Counted from the stretch's first letter, positions 1-6,554 are shown. The stretch is DNA of 9,225 nucleotides from an uncultured Collinsella sp. (GCA_958438125.1 CAUBQN010000056.1:1-9225), one strand, 5' to 3'. Program-made: numbers and translations. Notes: a model not told the origin generated them from the sequence alone.

Positions 1-56
1 ACGCATCGTAATAACTTCGTAATGGCTCCACAACTAAGTGGAACTTGTTACATTTG
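1..56. other. Non-coding left edge, downstream of map
   Basis: No supported gene is present. Two small patterns are visible. TCGTAAT occurs twice at an 11-bp interval (6-12 and 17-23). A weak hairpin, TCCAC/GTGGA with a 6-nt loop, lies at 27-42. In many bacteria infA follows map at this point; no part of it is seen here, so the operon probably ends just after map, or the next gene starts beyond the left edge. Confidence 0.5.
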
Positions 57-183
57 AAATGTAAAACAAAGCCGTTCCCTGATGCCCAAGATCGCCTTGA
101 AATGAGAAGGCATAGACCTTGGGGTCATGCCTTCGAAATTGAAAGGCGAGGTTGGGCATCAGGGGGCGGCGACTTTTACATTT
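57..183. repeat. Long imperfect snap-back palindrome at the 3' end of map
   Basis: Two arms of about 61 nt (57-118 and 123-183) are imperfect reverse complements around a TTGG tip loop (119-122). The outermost 10 bp are perfect (AAATGTAAAA at 57-66 against TTTTACATTT at 174-183). The core CCCTGATGCCC (77-87) pairs exactly with 154-164, TCGCCTT with AAGGCGA, GAAGGCAT with ATGCCTTC, and GACC with GGTC. The right end contains the stop codon of map (176-178). AAATGTAA also occurs in direct orientation on both sides of the central part (minus-strand 183-176 and 55-48), which could be a target duplication. The size and symmetry suggest a MITE-like or REP-like element that may double as a terminator. 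No transposase is present. The palindrome is directly visible; its mobile nature is inferred. Confidence 0.75.
62..164 (-). terminator. Possible terminator of the ribosomal operon
   Basis: Reading the minus strand after the map stop, the GC-rich hairpin (164-77) is followed after about 5 nt by a T-rich stretch (CTTTGTTTT, about 71-63). This arrangement could act as an intrinsic terminator for the spc-distal operon. The stem is far longer than a usual terminator and the T-run is interrupted, so termination may be a by-product of the repeat element. Confidence 0.4.
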
Positions 184-964
184 CTCCGCCTTGGAGCGAA
201 CACCAAGCACCTTGGGCATCCGTGGTGAGAATCACCGGACCGTCATTGGTAATGGCGACGGTGTTCTCGTAGTGCGCGGCGGGCAGGTGGTCATTGGTCG
301 TAACAATCCAACCGTCGGAGCCCGTGCTCACATGGTTGGAACCCATCGTAACCATCGGCTCGATGGCAATGACCATGCCGGCCTGGAGGCGAACGCCCCT
401 CCCCTTCTTTCCATAGTTAGGAACGTTGGGGTCCTCGTGCATCACGCGGCCAATGCCATGGCCAACATAATCACGAAGCACGCCGTAACCGTGAGACTCA
501 GCGAGGGACTGAACGGCATAACCGACGTCCCCGATATGGTTACCGGGAACAGCCTGCTCGATGGCAGCCCTAAGGCAATCGCGCGTGACCTCACACAAAG
601 CCTTGGCTTCGGGCGTGGGGGTGCCGACGAAAAACGTCCATGCGTTATCGCCGACCCAACCGTCGACAACGGCTCCCGTATCGATGGAGATGATATCGCC
701 ATCGCGCAGGATCATGTCAGGGTTGGGAATACCGTGGACCACGGCATCGTTGATCGATGCGCAAATGGTCCCCGGGAACCCGCCGTAACCCTTAAAGGCA
801 GGGGTGCCGCCATGCATGCGGATAATCTGCTCCGCGAGCTGATCGAGCTCAAAAGTCGAAACGCCGGGGCGCACCATGGCTCCAACGTGGCGGAGCGCCA
901 TCTTAGATAGCGCTCCTGCCTTCTTCATCTGCTCGATTTGCGTTGCAGACTTAATCTTGATCAT
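176..964 (-). CDS. map: Type I methionine aminopeptidase
   Basis: Cytosolic metallo-peptidase that removes the initiator methionine from nascent proteins at the ribosome. The 262-residue product is a full-length pita-bread-fold type I enzyme without an N-terminal zinc-finger extension. The five metal ligands can be read in order: D95 (IDTG), D106 (GDNAW), H169 (GHGIG), E202 (IAIEPM) and E233 (HYENT). The substrate-binding histidines H77 and H176 are also present, each offset by two from the E. coli enzyme. The ATG overlaps the adk stop as ATGA, so translation is coupled; the Shine-Dalgarno (SD) match is weak. The last residues, after GPVILT, form a tail of about 16 residues that reads into repeat-like sequence, and the stop codon sits inside the palindrome at 57-183. 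Its place after secY and adk is typical of Gram-positive spc operons. The family assignment is secure. Confidence 0.97.
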   Translation of the reverse strand: MIKIKSATQIEQMKKAGALSKMALRHVGAMVRPGVSTFELDQLAEQIIRMHGGTPAFKGYGGFPGTICASINDAVVHGIPNPDMILRDGDIISIDTGAVVDGWVGDNAWTFFVGTPTPEAKALCEVTRDCLRAAIEQAVPGNHIGDVGYAVQSLAESHGYGVLRDYVGHGIGRVMHEDPNVPNYGKKGRGVRLQAGMVIAIEPMVTMGSNHVSTGSDGWIVTTNDHLPAAHYENTVAITNDGPVILTTDAQGAWCSLQGGEM

Positions 965-1587
965 AGACCGAGAGCCTCTTTGACATCCCCGTACACGGTC
1001 TCACGAGACTGGTCACCGTTGACCGACTTGAGCAGACCCTGGCCACGATAGTAGTCGACGAGCGGACTCGTGGACTTCTCGTAGACGTCGAGACGGTTCT
1101 TGATGGTCTCGGGCTTGTCGTCGTCGCGCTGATACATCTCGCCACCGCACTTGGGGCAGGTAGCATCGGCAGCGGTGCCGGTGTAACCGCAGGCGCGGCA
1201 GGTGCGACGCGAAGACAGACGATCGATAATGACCTCGGGGGCCACATCGACCAGAAGGGCACAGTCGATCTCGCGACCCATGGCGGAAAGCTCGGAATCG
1301 AGCGTCACAGCCTGGGCGGTGTTGCGCGGGAAGCCGTCGAGGATGAAGCCCTGCTGGGCGTCATCGGCGGCAAGGCGCTCCTTGACAAGGTCGATCACGA
1401 GCTGGTCGGGAACGAGCTCGCCAGCGTCCATGTACTTCTTAGCCTGAATACCAAGCTCGGTGCCACCTTTAACGGCAGCACGCAGCAGGTCGCCCGTGGA
1501 AATGTGAGCGACGCCAAACTCGGCGACGAGCTCCTGTGCAACGGTGCCCTTACCGGCACCCGGAGCTCCGAGCAATACGAGGTTCAT
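961..1587 (-). CDS. adk: Adenylate kinase, zinc-lid type
   Basis: Cytosolic enzyme for ATP + AMP = 2 ADP. The 208-residue protein has the P-loop GAPGAGKGT at residues 7-15, the AMP-site motifs STGDLLR (30-36) and DGFPR (84-88), and a lid at about 122-160. The lid carries four cysteines, C130, C133, C144 and C147, a structural zinc site. The spacing between the cysteine pairs (10 residues) is shorter than in Bacillus-type lids. The start is ATG at 1587 and not the TTG six bases upstream: AGGAGG lies 7 nt before the ATG but only 1 nt before the TTG, and the family normally starts MNLVLLG. It lies 18 nt after secY and overlaps map by 4 nt. Co-transcription with secY and map is the usual Gram-positive arrangement. 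Confidence 0.97.
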   Translation of the reverse strand: MNLVLLGAPGAGKGTVAQELVAEFGVAHISTGDLLRAAVKGGTELGIQAKKYMDAGELVPDQLVIDLVKERLAADDAQQGFILDGFPRNTAQAVTLDSELSAMGREIDCALLVDVAPEVIIDRLSSRRTCRACGYTGTAADATCPKCGGEMYQRDDDKPETIKNRLDVYEKSTSPLVDYYRGQGLLKSVNGDQSRETVYGDVKEALGL

Positions 1588-1605
1588 GAGCAATCCTCCT
1601 CTAGC

Positions 1606-2892
1606 CTATTTAAAGAATCCATCGTAATCATACATCTTGATCTGGCCTTCGAGCTTATCGACCGTGTCGAGCACGACGCCGACCATGATGAGGATGGACG
1701 TGCCGCCAAATGCCTGGATCAGATGGTTACCCGTGAAGGAGAAGATGATCGAAGGCACGATGGCGATGAGCGCCAAAAAGACAGCGCTGGGAAGCGTGAT
1801 CTTGTTGAGCGCGTTCTTGATGTAGGCCGCGGTAGCCCTACCCGGACGGACGCCCGGAATAAAGCCGCCCTGCTTCTTAAGGTTATCGGCCGTGTCATCG
1901 GGGTTGAACACCATGGAGGTGTAGAAGTACGCGAAGAACACAATGAGGACAACGTTAAGCACCCAGTTGAGCCAACCGGTCGAAAGCGCGGAGGCAACTG
2001 CCTGAATCCAGCCGATGCCGGGGAAGAACACGGCAATCTGAGCCGGGAAGTACAGCAGCGCCGAAGCGAAGATGATCGGCACGACACCCGCGGTGTTGAC
2101 CTTGATGGGCAGGTAGGTGGTCTGGCCACCCATCATGCGACGGCCCACGACGCGCTTAGCGTAGGAGACCGGGATGCGGCGCTGGCCGCGCTCAAGGAAA
2201 ACAATCAGCGGGATAACCAGCAGGATGATGGCGCAGATGATCACCATGGTGATGATGCCACCGGCATTGCCCTCGGTGCTGGAGAAGATAGCCTGCGGCA
2301 GACCGGCCATGATGTTCGCGAAGATGATCAGCGACATGCCATTGCCGATACCGCGCTGGGTGATGAGCTCACCAATCCACATGATCAGCATGGCGCCCGC
2401 GGTGAGCGTACCGACGATCATGAGGTCGAAGATGATCTCGGGAGCGCCGGCGCCATTGAAGCTGATGCCGAAGCTCTTAAAGAGGAAGAGGTAACCCACG
2501 GAGTTGAGGATTGCCAGAGCCAGGGTGAGGTAACGCGAATACTGCGTAATCTTGGTCTGACCGACCTCGCCCTCGCGGGCAAGCTCATGCAGGGAAGGCA
2601 CGACGGCCTGGAGCATCTGGAGGATGATCGAGCTGGTGATGTAAGGCATGATGCCCAGCGAAAACACCGACACATAGCTCAACGCGCCGCCAGAGAAAAG
2701 ATTCAGGAGGGCCATAGCACCTGCGGCGACCGAATTGTTATCGGTCGAGAAAAGGCCCAGCATCCCCTGGAAGGGAATGCCGGGCACAGGAACGTGCGCA
2801 CCAATGCGGTACACGACGAGCATAGCTATGGTAAAAAGAATCTTTTCGCGCAATTCTTTGATGCGGAAAGCATTCTTAAGACCATTTAGCAC
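1606..2892 (-). CDS. secY: Protein translocase channel subunit SecY
   Basis: Central pore of the SecYEG translocon in the cytoplasmic membrane, which exports or inserts proteins in partnership with SecA and the ribosome. The 428-residue product has the expected size and ten hydrophobic segments. Recognisable parts are the N-terminal amphipathic stretch (AFRIKELREKILF, 8-20), the plug/TM2 region (GIMPYITSSI, 80-89), TM7 with VVPIIFASALL (270-280), the cytoplasmic loop RPGRATAAYI (349-358) and TM10 GGTSILIMVGV (396-406). Translation starts with GTG at 2892, overlapping the last 7 nt of rplO, so it is probably coupled; GGAAAGG lies about 10 nt upstream. The ATG seen across the rplO stop is out of frame. 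Nothing is missing from the protein. Confidence 0.98.
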   Translation of the reverse strand: MLNGLKNAFRIKELREKILFTIAMLVVYRIGAHVPVPGIPFQGMLGLFSTDNNSVAAGAMALLNLFSGGALSYVSVFSLGIMPYITSSIILQMLQAVVPSLHELAREGEVGQTKITQYSRYLTLALAILNSVGYLFLFKSFGISFNGAGAPEIIFDLMIVGTLTAGAMLIMWIGELITQRGIGNGMSLIIFANIMAGLPQAIFSSTEGNAGGIITMVIICAIILLVIPLIVFLERGQRRIPVSYAKRVVGRRMMGGQTTYLPIKVNTAGVVPIIFASALLYFPAQIAVFFPGIGWIQAVASALSTGWLNWVLNVVLIVFFAYFYTSMVFNPDDTADNLKKQGGFIPGVRPGRATAAYIKNALNKITLPSAVFLALIAIVPSIIFSFTGNHLIQAFGGTSILIMVGVVLDTVDKLEGQIKMYDYDGFFK

Positions 2893-3335
2893 GGCAGCTC
2901 GACCTTTCCGCCGGCGGCCTCGATCTTGGCCTGCGCAGAAGCGCTGACCTTGTCGACCTTGACCGTGAACTTCTTGGTGAGCTCACCATTGCCGAGCACC
3001 TTGACGGGCTCGAACTCGCTCTTGGTGATGCGAGCGGCCTTAAGAGCGGCACCGTCGATCACAGCGCCGTCCTCGAACTTGCGCTCGAGACGCTCAACGT
3101 TAACAGCGGTGTACTCGATACGACGGGGGTTGCGGAAGCCCGGAAGCTTGGGCAGGCGCATGGCCAGCGGAGTCTGGCCACCCTCGAAGCCGGCACCCTT
3201 GGTGCCGCCAGAGCGGGAACCCTGGCCCTTCTGACCGCGGCCAGAAGTGGTGCCGTGACCCGAAGAATTGCCACGGCCGACGCGCTTGCGGTTCTTGGTG
3301 GAACCGGGCGCGGGAGTAAGATCGTGAAGCTGCAT
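2886..3335 (-). CDS. rplO: 50S ribosomal protein L15 (uL15)
   Basis: Late-assembling large-subunit protein that contacts 23S rRNA domains. The product is 149 residues, normal for the family. The N-terminal third is the typical extended Gly/Arg/Lys-rich tail (GRGNSSGHGTTSGRGQKGQG, 20-39), followed by the conserved GGQTPLAMRLPKLPGFRN stretch (52-69) and a globular C-terminal domain ending VELPC. The ATG is 3 nt after the rpmD stop, and GAGGAG inside the last codons of rpmD serves as its ribosome-binding site. The 3' end overlaps the secY GTG start. Confidence 0.97.
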   Translation of the reverse strand: MQLHDLTPAPGSTKNRKRVGRGNSSGHGTTSGRGQKGQGSRSGGTKGAGFEGGQTPLAMRLPKLPGFRNPRRIEYTAVNVERLERKFEDGAVIDGAALKAARITKSEFEPVKVLGNGELTKKFTVKVDKVSASAQAKIEAAGGKVELPC

Positions 3336-3338
3336 TTG

Positions 3339-3521
3339 CTACTCCTCTACAATCTCGACAAGGTGCTTGACCTTGAAGATCATGCCGCGGACGGACTCGT
3401 TGTCAGCAATCTCGCGAACCTCGCGGATCCTGTGGAGACCGAGGGCACGGACAGTACGGACCTGGTCCTGCTTGCAACCGTTGGTGCTGCGGACCTGCTT
3501 GATCTTGATGGTGTCAGCCAT
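3339..3521 (-). CDS. rpmD: 50S ribosomal protein L30 (uL30)
   Basis: Small large-subunit protein of 60 residues, the standard bacterial length. It begins IKIKQVRSTNG and carries the typical TVRALGLHRI (23-32) followed by DNESVRGMIFKVKHLV (40-55). It starts with ATG 2 nt after the rpsE stop, with GGAGAACT upstream as SD, and ends 3 nt before rplO. The rpsE-rpmD-rplO order is the classical one. Some actinobacteria and other lineages lack L30; it is intact here. Confidence 0.96.
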   Translation of the reverse strand: MADTIKIKQVRSTNGCKQDQVRTVRALGLHRIREVREIADNESVRGMIFKVKHLVEIVEE

Positions 3522-3523
3522 GC

Positions 3524-4048
3524 TTAGTTCTCCTTACCGACGAACATCTCGGAGACCGTCAGGCCACGGCGAGCCGCGACGTCCTCAGGGCTGGAGAGCT
3601 CCTTGAGGCCCTCGACGGCAGCCTTGATGATGTTGAGGCCGTTGTCGGTACCGAGGGACTTGGACAGGACGTTCTTGATGCCAGCAAGCTCGAAGAGGGG
3701 ACGCACAGCGCCGCCGGCGATAACGCCGGTACCCTCGACAGCGGGCTTGATGATGATGCGGCCGGCACCAAAGTGGCCGAGAACCTCGTGCGGGATGGTG
3801 CCCTGCTCGGTCACCGGCACGTGGAACATGTTCTTCTTGGCATCGAGAGATGCCTTGGAGATGGCCATGGGCACCTCAGCGGACTTGCCCATGCCAACGC
3901 CGACGTTGCCCTTGCCGTCGCCAACGACGACGAGAGCGACGAGGCTCATGCGACGACCACCCTTGACGGTCTTCGACACGCGGTTGATGTAAACGACGCG
4001 CTCCTCGAACTCGGAGGCCTCGCGCTGCTGCTTCTGATTACGAGCCAT
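3524..4048 (-). CDS. rpsE: 30S ribosomal protein S5 (uS5)
   Basis: Small-subunit protein involved in decoding accuracy and mRNA entry-tunnel helicase activity together with S3 and S4. The 174-residue product shows the N-terminal double-stranded-RNA-binding-like domain (FEERVVYINRVSKTVKGGRR, 14-33; family signature to about residue 52, GDGKGNVGVG) and the C-terminal domain with GAGRIIIKPA (95-104) and GVIAGGAVRPLFELAGI (108-124). The ATG is preceded by a full AGGAGG, 10 nt upstream, that overlaps the rplR stop; the rplR-rpsE gap is 14 nt. No truncation or unusual insertion is seen. Confidence 0.98.
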   Translation of the reverse strand: MARNQKQQREASEFEERVVYINRVSKTVKGGRRMSLVALVVVGDGKGNVGVGMGKSAEVPMAISKASLDAKKNMFHVPVTEQGTIPHEVLGHFGAGRIIIKPAVEGTGVIAGGAVRPLFELAGIKNVLSKSLGTDNGLNIIKAAVEGLKELSSPEDVAARRGLTVSEMFVGKEN

Positions 4049-4062
4049 GTGCTACATACCTC

Positions 4063-4431
4063 CTAGAACTCGAGACCGGCGGCACGAGCACCGTCGGCGA
4101 GGGCCTTGACGCGGCCATGGTAGATACGGCCACCGCGATCGAAGGCGACCTTGGTGATGCCGGCCTCGATGGCGCGCTTGCCAACGAGCTGACCGACCTT
4201 CTCCGCAGCCTCCTTGTTCGAGGTGTGGGTGCCCTTGAACTCGGCCTCGAGGGTCGAGGCAGAGACGAGCGTCAGGCTGGAGCCCTTGCTGTCGTCGATG
4301 ATCTGGGCATAGATGTTGGCGTTAGTACGGGTCACGCGAAGACGCGGACGCTCGGAGGTACCCGAGACCTTGCCGCGAACACGACGCTGACGACGCTTGA
4401 GGCCTTCCAGCTTCGCCTTATGCTTGTTCAT
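4063..4431 (-). CDS. rplR: 50S ribosomal protein L18 (uL18)
   Basis: 5S rRNA-binding protein of the central protuberance. The 122-residue product has the basic N-terminus (KLEGLKRRQRRVRGKV, 7-22), the SERPRLRVTRTNANIYAQII core (26-45) and the conserved C-terminal block FDRGGRIYHGRVKALADGAR (97-116). It starts with ATG 7 nt after AGGAG. It is separated from rplF by 75 nt that contain a perfect hairpin, so its expression may be partly decoupled from the upstream genes. Family assignment is certain. Confidence 0.97.
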   Translation of the reverse strand: MNKHKAKLEGLKRRQRRVRGKVSGTSERPRLRVTRTNANIYAQIIDDSKGSSLTLVSASTLEAEFKGTHTSNKEAAEKVGQLVGKRAIEAGITKVAFDRGGRIYHGRVKALADGARAAGLEF

Positions 4432-4459
4432 ACGTAAACTCCTAAAAAGGTTGATCTTG

Positions 4460-4481
4460 CCAGCACCTGACGGGGTGCTGG
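4460..4481 (-). promoter_or_regulatory. Hairpin in the rplF-rplR gap
   Basis: A perfect 8-bp stem, CCAGCACC/GGTGCTGG, encloses a 6-nt loop. In the minus-strand transcript it follows the rplF stop and is followed, 11 nt later, by five U residues and then by the rplR ribosome-binding site. The distance to the U-run is too long for a standard intrinsic terminator. A processing, attenuation or protein-binding role is possible but inferred. Confidence 0.5.
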
Positions 4482-4506
4482 TCTTATGCGAGTGAGTCGG
4501 TTACGA

Positions 4507-5043
4507 CTACTTGGCGGCCTTACCCAGCTTGCGGCGGATGTGCTCGCCAACGTAGTGGATACCCTTGCCCTTGTAAGGCTCGGGAGGACGATGGCCGCGG
4601 ATCTCAGCGGCGATCTGACCGACCTGCTGCTTGTTGATACCCTTGACGTTCACGTGGGTGTTGTCGGGAACCTCGAAGGTGATGCCCTCGGGAGCCTCGA
4701 CGATCACGGGGTGCGAGAAGCCCAGGGAGAACTCGAGGTTCTTGCCCTTCTGCTGCACGCGGTAACCGACGCCGGCGAGCTCGAGCTTCTTCTCGAAGCC
4801 CTCGGAAACGCCAACAACCATGTTGTGGATGAGGGCGCGGGTGAGACCGTGGCGGGCACGGGTCTCACGCTCGTCGTCGGGACGGGAAACGGTGAGGACG
4901 TTGTCCTCGACGTTGATAGCGAGCTTCTCAAAGACATCGAGCTCGAGCTGGCCCTTGGGGCCCTTGACGACAACGTTGTTGCCGTTGACTGCCACTTCGA
5001 CTCCGGCGGGAATCTGGACAGGCTTATTACCGATACGAGACAC
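4507..5043 (-). CDS. rplF: 50S ribosomal protein L6 (uL6)
   Basis: Large-subunit protein near the factor-binding site and sarcin-ricin loop. The 178-residue product contains the two repeated L6 folds, starting SRIGNKPVQIPAGV (2-15), with KGPKGQL (27-33) and the C-terminal signature PEPYKGKGI (154-162) before the basic tail RRKLGKAAK. The start is GTG at 5043, with GGAG 7 nt upstream; it gives the usual family N-terminus, and no ATG lies in a better position. The gap to rpsH is 33 nt. Confidence 0.97.
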   Translation of the reverse strand: MSRIGNKPVQIPAGVEVAVNGNNVVVKGPKGQLELDVFEKLAINVEDNVLTVSRPDDERETRARHGLTRALIHNMVVGVSEGFEKKLELAGVGYRVQQKGKNLEFSLGFSHPVIVEAPEGITFEVPDNTHVNVKGINKQQVGQIAAEIRGHRPPEPYKGKGIHYVGEHIRRKLGKAAK

Positions 5044-5076
5044 GGTGATCTCCTTTCCTTCTACCTACCGAGCGAA

Positions 5077-5475
5077 TTACCAGACGTAAGCGATGATCTC
5101 GCCGCCGACGTTGTGCTTGCGAGCATCGCGGTCGGTCATGACGCCATGGCTGGTGGAAATAATGGCGGTACCAAGGCCACCGCGGACGCGGGGCATATCG
5201 GCAACGCCGGTGTACTTACGCAGGCCCGGCTTGGAAATGCGGCGGATGCCGTTGATGACCTTAGCCTTCTTGGGACCATACTTAAGCGTGATGTGCAGAG
5301 TCTTCTGGGGAACGGTGTCCTCGACATCGTAGCCCTCGATGTAGCCCTCCTCGTGCAGAACACGAGCGATCTCGACGAGCTTCTTGCTGCTCGGCATGGA
5401 GACCGTGGCCTTGTTCACAGAGTTAGCGTTACGGATGCGCGTAAGCATATCTGCGATCGGGTCTGTAAGGTTCAT
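5077..5475 (-). CDS. rpsH: 30S ribosomal protein S8 (uS8)
   Basis: Primary 16S rRNA-binding protein of the platform. In E. coli it is the translational repressor of the spc operon. The 132-residue product begins TDPIADMLTRIRNA (4-17) and ends with the family signature GTAIISTSHGVMTDRDA (102-118) and GGEIIAYVW. It starts with ATG 7 nt after AAGGAG. It is separated from rpsN by 119 nt of non-coding sequence, unusually long inside this operon, with a small hairpin. Confidence 0.98.
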   Translation of the reverse strand: MNLTDPIADMLTRIRNANSVNKATVSMPSSKKLVEIARVLHEEGYIEGYDVEDTVPQKTLHITLKYGPKKAKVINGIRRISKPGLRKYTGVADMPRVRGGLGTAIISTSHGVMTDRDARKHNVGGEIIAYVW

Positions 5476-5517
5476 ACAGATTCTCCTTCGTTCTTGATGA
5501 ACACGTGCTCTTGGTTC

Positions 5518-5538
5518 TTCGCCGCCCTTAACGGCAAA
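5518..5538 (-). promoter_or_regulatory. Small hairpin in the rpsN-rpsH gap
   Basis: In the minus-strand RNA, UUUGCCG pairs with CGGCGAA across a 7-nt loop. One pair is G-U and would be a mismatch in the opposite strand, which favours a role in the operon transcript. The stem shares GCCGTT...GGGCGGCG with the hairpin on the other side of rpsN. No gene is found elsewhere in the 119-nt gap. Function is unknown; a ribosomal-protein binding site is one possibility. Confidence 0.4.
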
Positions 5539-5594
5539 GCCTAACTAGCGCGTTTTCCCTGTTCCAAACGGATGCTTGAAACGCTGGTAGTGAC

Positions 5595-5780
5595 TTACCA
5601 GCTGGCCTTCTTAACGCCGGGAAGCTCGCCCTTGAGTGCAAGCTCACGGAAGCAGACGCGGCACAGGCCGAACTTGCGGTACACAGAGTGCGGACGGCCG
5701 CAGCGCTGGCAGCGCGTGTACTCACGAGTAGAGAACTTCTGCTTGCGATTGCACTTGACGATCATCGATGTCTTAGCCAC
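5595..5780 (-). CDS. rpsN: 30S ribosomal protein S14 type Z, zinc-binding (uS14)
   Basis: Small-subunit head protein. The 61-residue product is the short, zinc-dependent (C+) form. Its zinc ribbon has C24, C27 (CQRC) and C40, C43 (CRVC), followed by the usual end ELALKGELPGVKKASW. The start is GTG at 5780, 6 nt after a strong AGGAGG; it gives the family N-terminus AKTSMIVK. It lies between rplE and rpsH as in other spc operons. Both flanking gaps (79 and 119 nt) are long and carry similar hairpins. Some relatives also carry a zinc-free copy elsewhere; none is in the window. Confidence 0.97.
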   Translation of the reverse strand: MAKTSMIVKCNRKQKFSTREYTRCQRCGRPHSVYRKFGLCRVCFRELALKGELPGVKKASW

Positions 5781-5814
5781 TTATATCCTCCTCACATAGA
5801 GTATTGTTCGCCCC

Positions 5815-5844
5815 AAACGCCGCCCCCTTGTGGGAACGGCGCTT
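5815..5844 (-). promoter_or_regulatory. Strong hairpin in the rplE-rpsN gap
   Basis: In the minus-strand RNA a 13-bp stem closes on an ACAA tetraloop. Three of the pairs are G-U and would be A-C mismatches on the other strand, so the structure belongs to the operon RNA and not to its complement. It ends about 34 nt before the rpsN GTG. There is no U-run directly after it, so it is not a normal terminator. A regulatory or processing role is inferred. Confidence 0.5.
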
Positions 5845-5859
5845 TTAGGGCAGGTGAAC

Positions 5860-6417
5860 CTATTTCTTGAACGGGAAACCGAAGGCGTCCAGAAGGGCCT
5901 TGGCCTCCTCATCGGTGTTGGCGGTGGTCACGAAAGTGATGTCCATACCACGCTGGTGATCGACGGAGTCGAAGTCGATCTCGGGGAAGATGAGCTGCTC
6001 GGTGACGCCCATGGAGAAGTTACCACGCCCGTCGAAGCTCTTGGCGGAGATGCCGCGGAAGTCGCGGATACGGGGGATCGCGACGGAGGTCAGACGATCG
6101 AAGAACTCCCACATACGGTCGCCACGCAGGGTAACCTTGCAGCCGATCGGCATACCAGCGCGCAGGCGGAAGGTAGCGATGGACTTACGGGCACGGGTGA
6201 TCATCGGCTGCTGTCCGGTGATGGCGCGCAGGTCGCGCACGGCACCGTCGATGGCCTTGGAATCGGTAGCGGCCTCGCCGACACCCATGTTCACGACGAT
6301 CTTCTCAAACTTGGGGATCATCATGACGTTCTCGTACTGGAACTTGTCCTGAAGCTGCTGCTTGACCTCGTTGTTGTACTTGGTCTTCAGACGCGGCACA
6401 TACTTCTCTTCTGCCAT
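5860..6417 (-). CDS. rplE: 50S ribosomal protein L5 (uL5)
   Basis: 5S rRNA-binding protein of the central protuberance that also contacts P-site tRNA and bridges to S13. The 185-residue product has the conserved KIVVNMGVGEA (39-49), the family signature LRAITGQQPMITRARKSIA (63-81), FRLRAGMPIGCKVTLRG (83-99) and GNFSMGVTEQLIFPEIDFD (132-150). It starts with ATG 6 nt after AAGGAG. It is the first gene of the operon here. In the classical order rplN and rplX precede it, but upstream there are instead 311 non-coding bases with a promoter and then unrelated genes. Confidence 0.98.
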   Translation of the reverse strand: MAEEKYVPRLKTKYNNEVKQQLQDKFQYENVMMIPKFEKIVVNMGVGEAATDSKAIDGAVRDLRAITGQQPMITRARKSIATFRLRAGMPIGCKVTLRGDRMWEFFDRLTSVAIPRIRDFRGISAKSFDGRGNFSMGVTEQLIFPEIDFDSVDHQRGMDITFVTTANTDEEAKALLDAFGFPFKK

Positions 6418-6547
6418 TGTTCACTCCTTCTTGGGGTTTTAAGCACGGGGCGTGGCCACGATGGGTTGTCCTCGTGCCTCCTGGCTGCATCCGCGCCGCT
6501 CATGGCATTTTGCGGTTTGGACTCGACGCAGCAGGAGCCGACAAAAC
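6418..6547 (-). promoter_or_regulatory. Putative 5' leader of the rplE operon
   Basis: About 130 nt lie between the predicted transcription start (near 6548) and the rplE ATG, with no credible ORF. The leader contains the perfect palindrome CGTGGCCACG (6451-6460). The segment GCACGA (6477-6472 on the minus strand) can pair either with TCGTG (6461-6457) or with CGTGC (6447-6443); these pairings exclude each other. The rplE ribosome-binding site follows about 20 nt after the second partner. A ribosomal-protein autoregulatory site is plausible but unproven. Confidence 0.4.
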
Positions 6548-6554
6548 AATCGGT

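Noticed and set aside
152..910. 252-codon plus-strand open frame opposite map
   Set aside because: Antisense of a gene with all metal ligands intact; no domain, no convincing SD.
1588..1593. TTG start for adk six bases upstream of the ATG
   Set aside because: The AGGAGG is only 1 nt from the TTG but 7 nt from the ATG, and the ATG gives the family N-terminus.
1504..2889. 461-codon plus-strand open frame opposite secY
   Set aside because: It is the antisense of a clear secY and has a His/Asp/Arg-biased composition with no recognisable domain, typical of a GC-driven shadow frame.
4486..5544. 352-codon plus-strand open frame crossing rplF and rpsH
   Set aside because: It runs antisense across two certain ribosomal genes and their gap; low-complexity Leu/Asp/Gly/Val composition.
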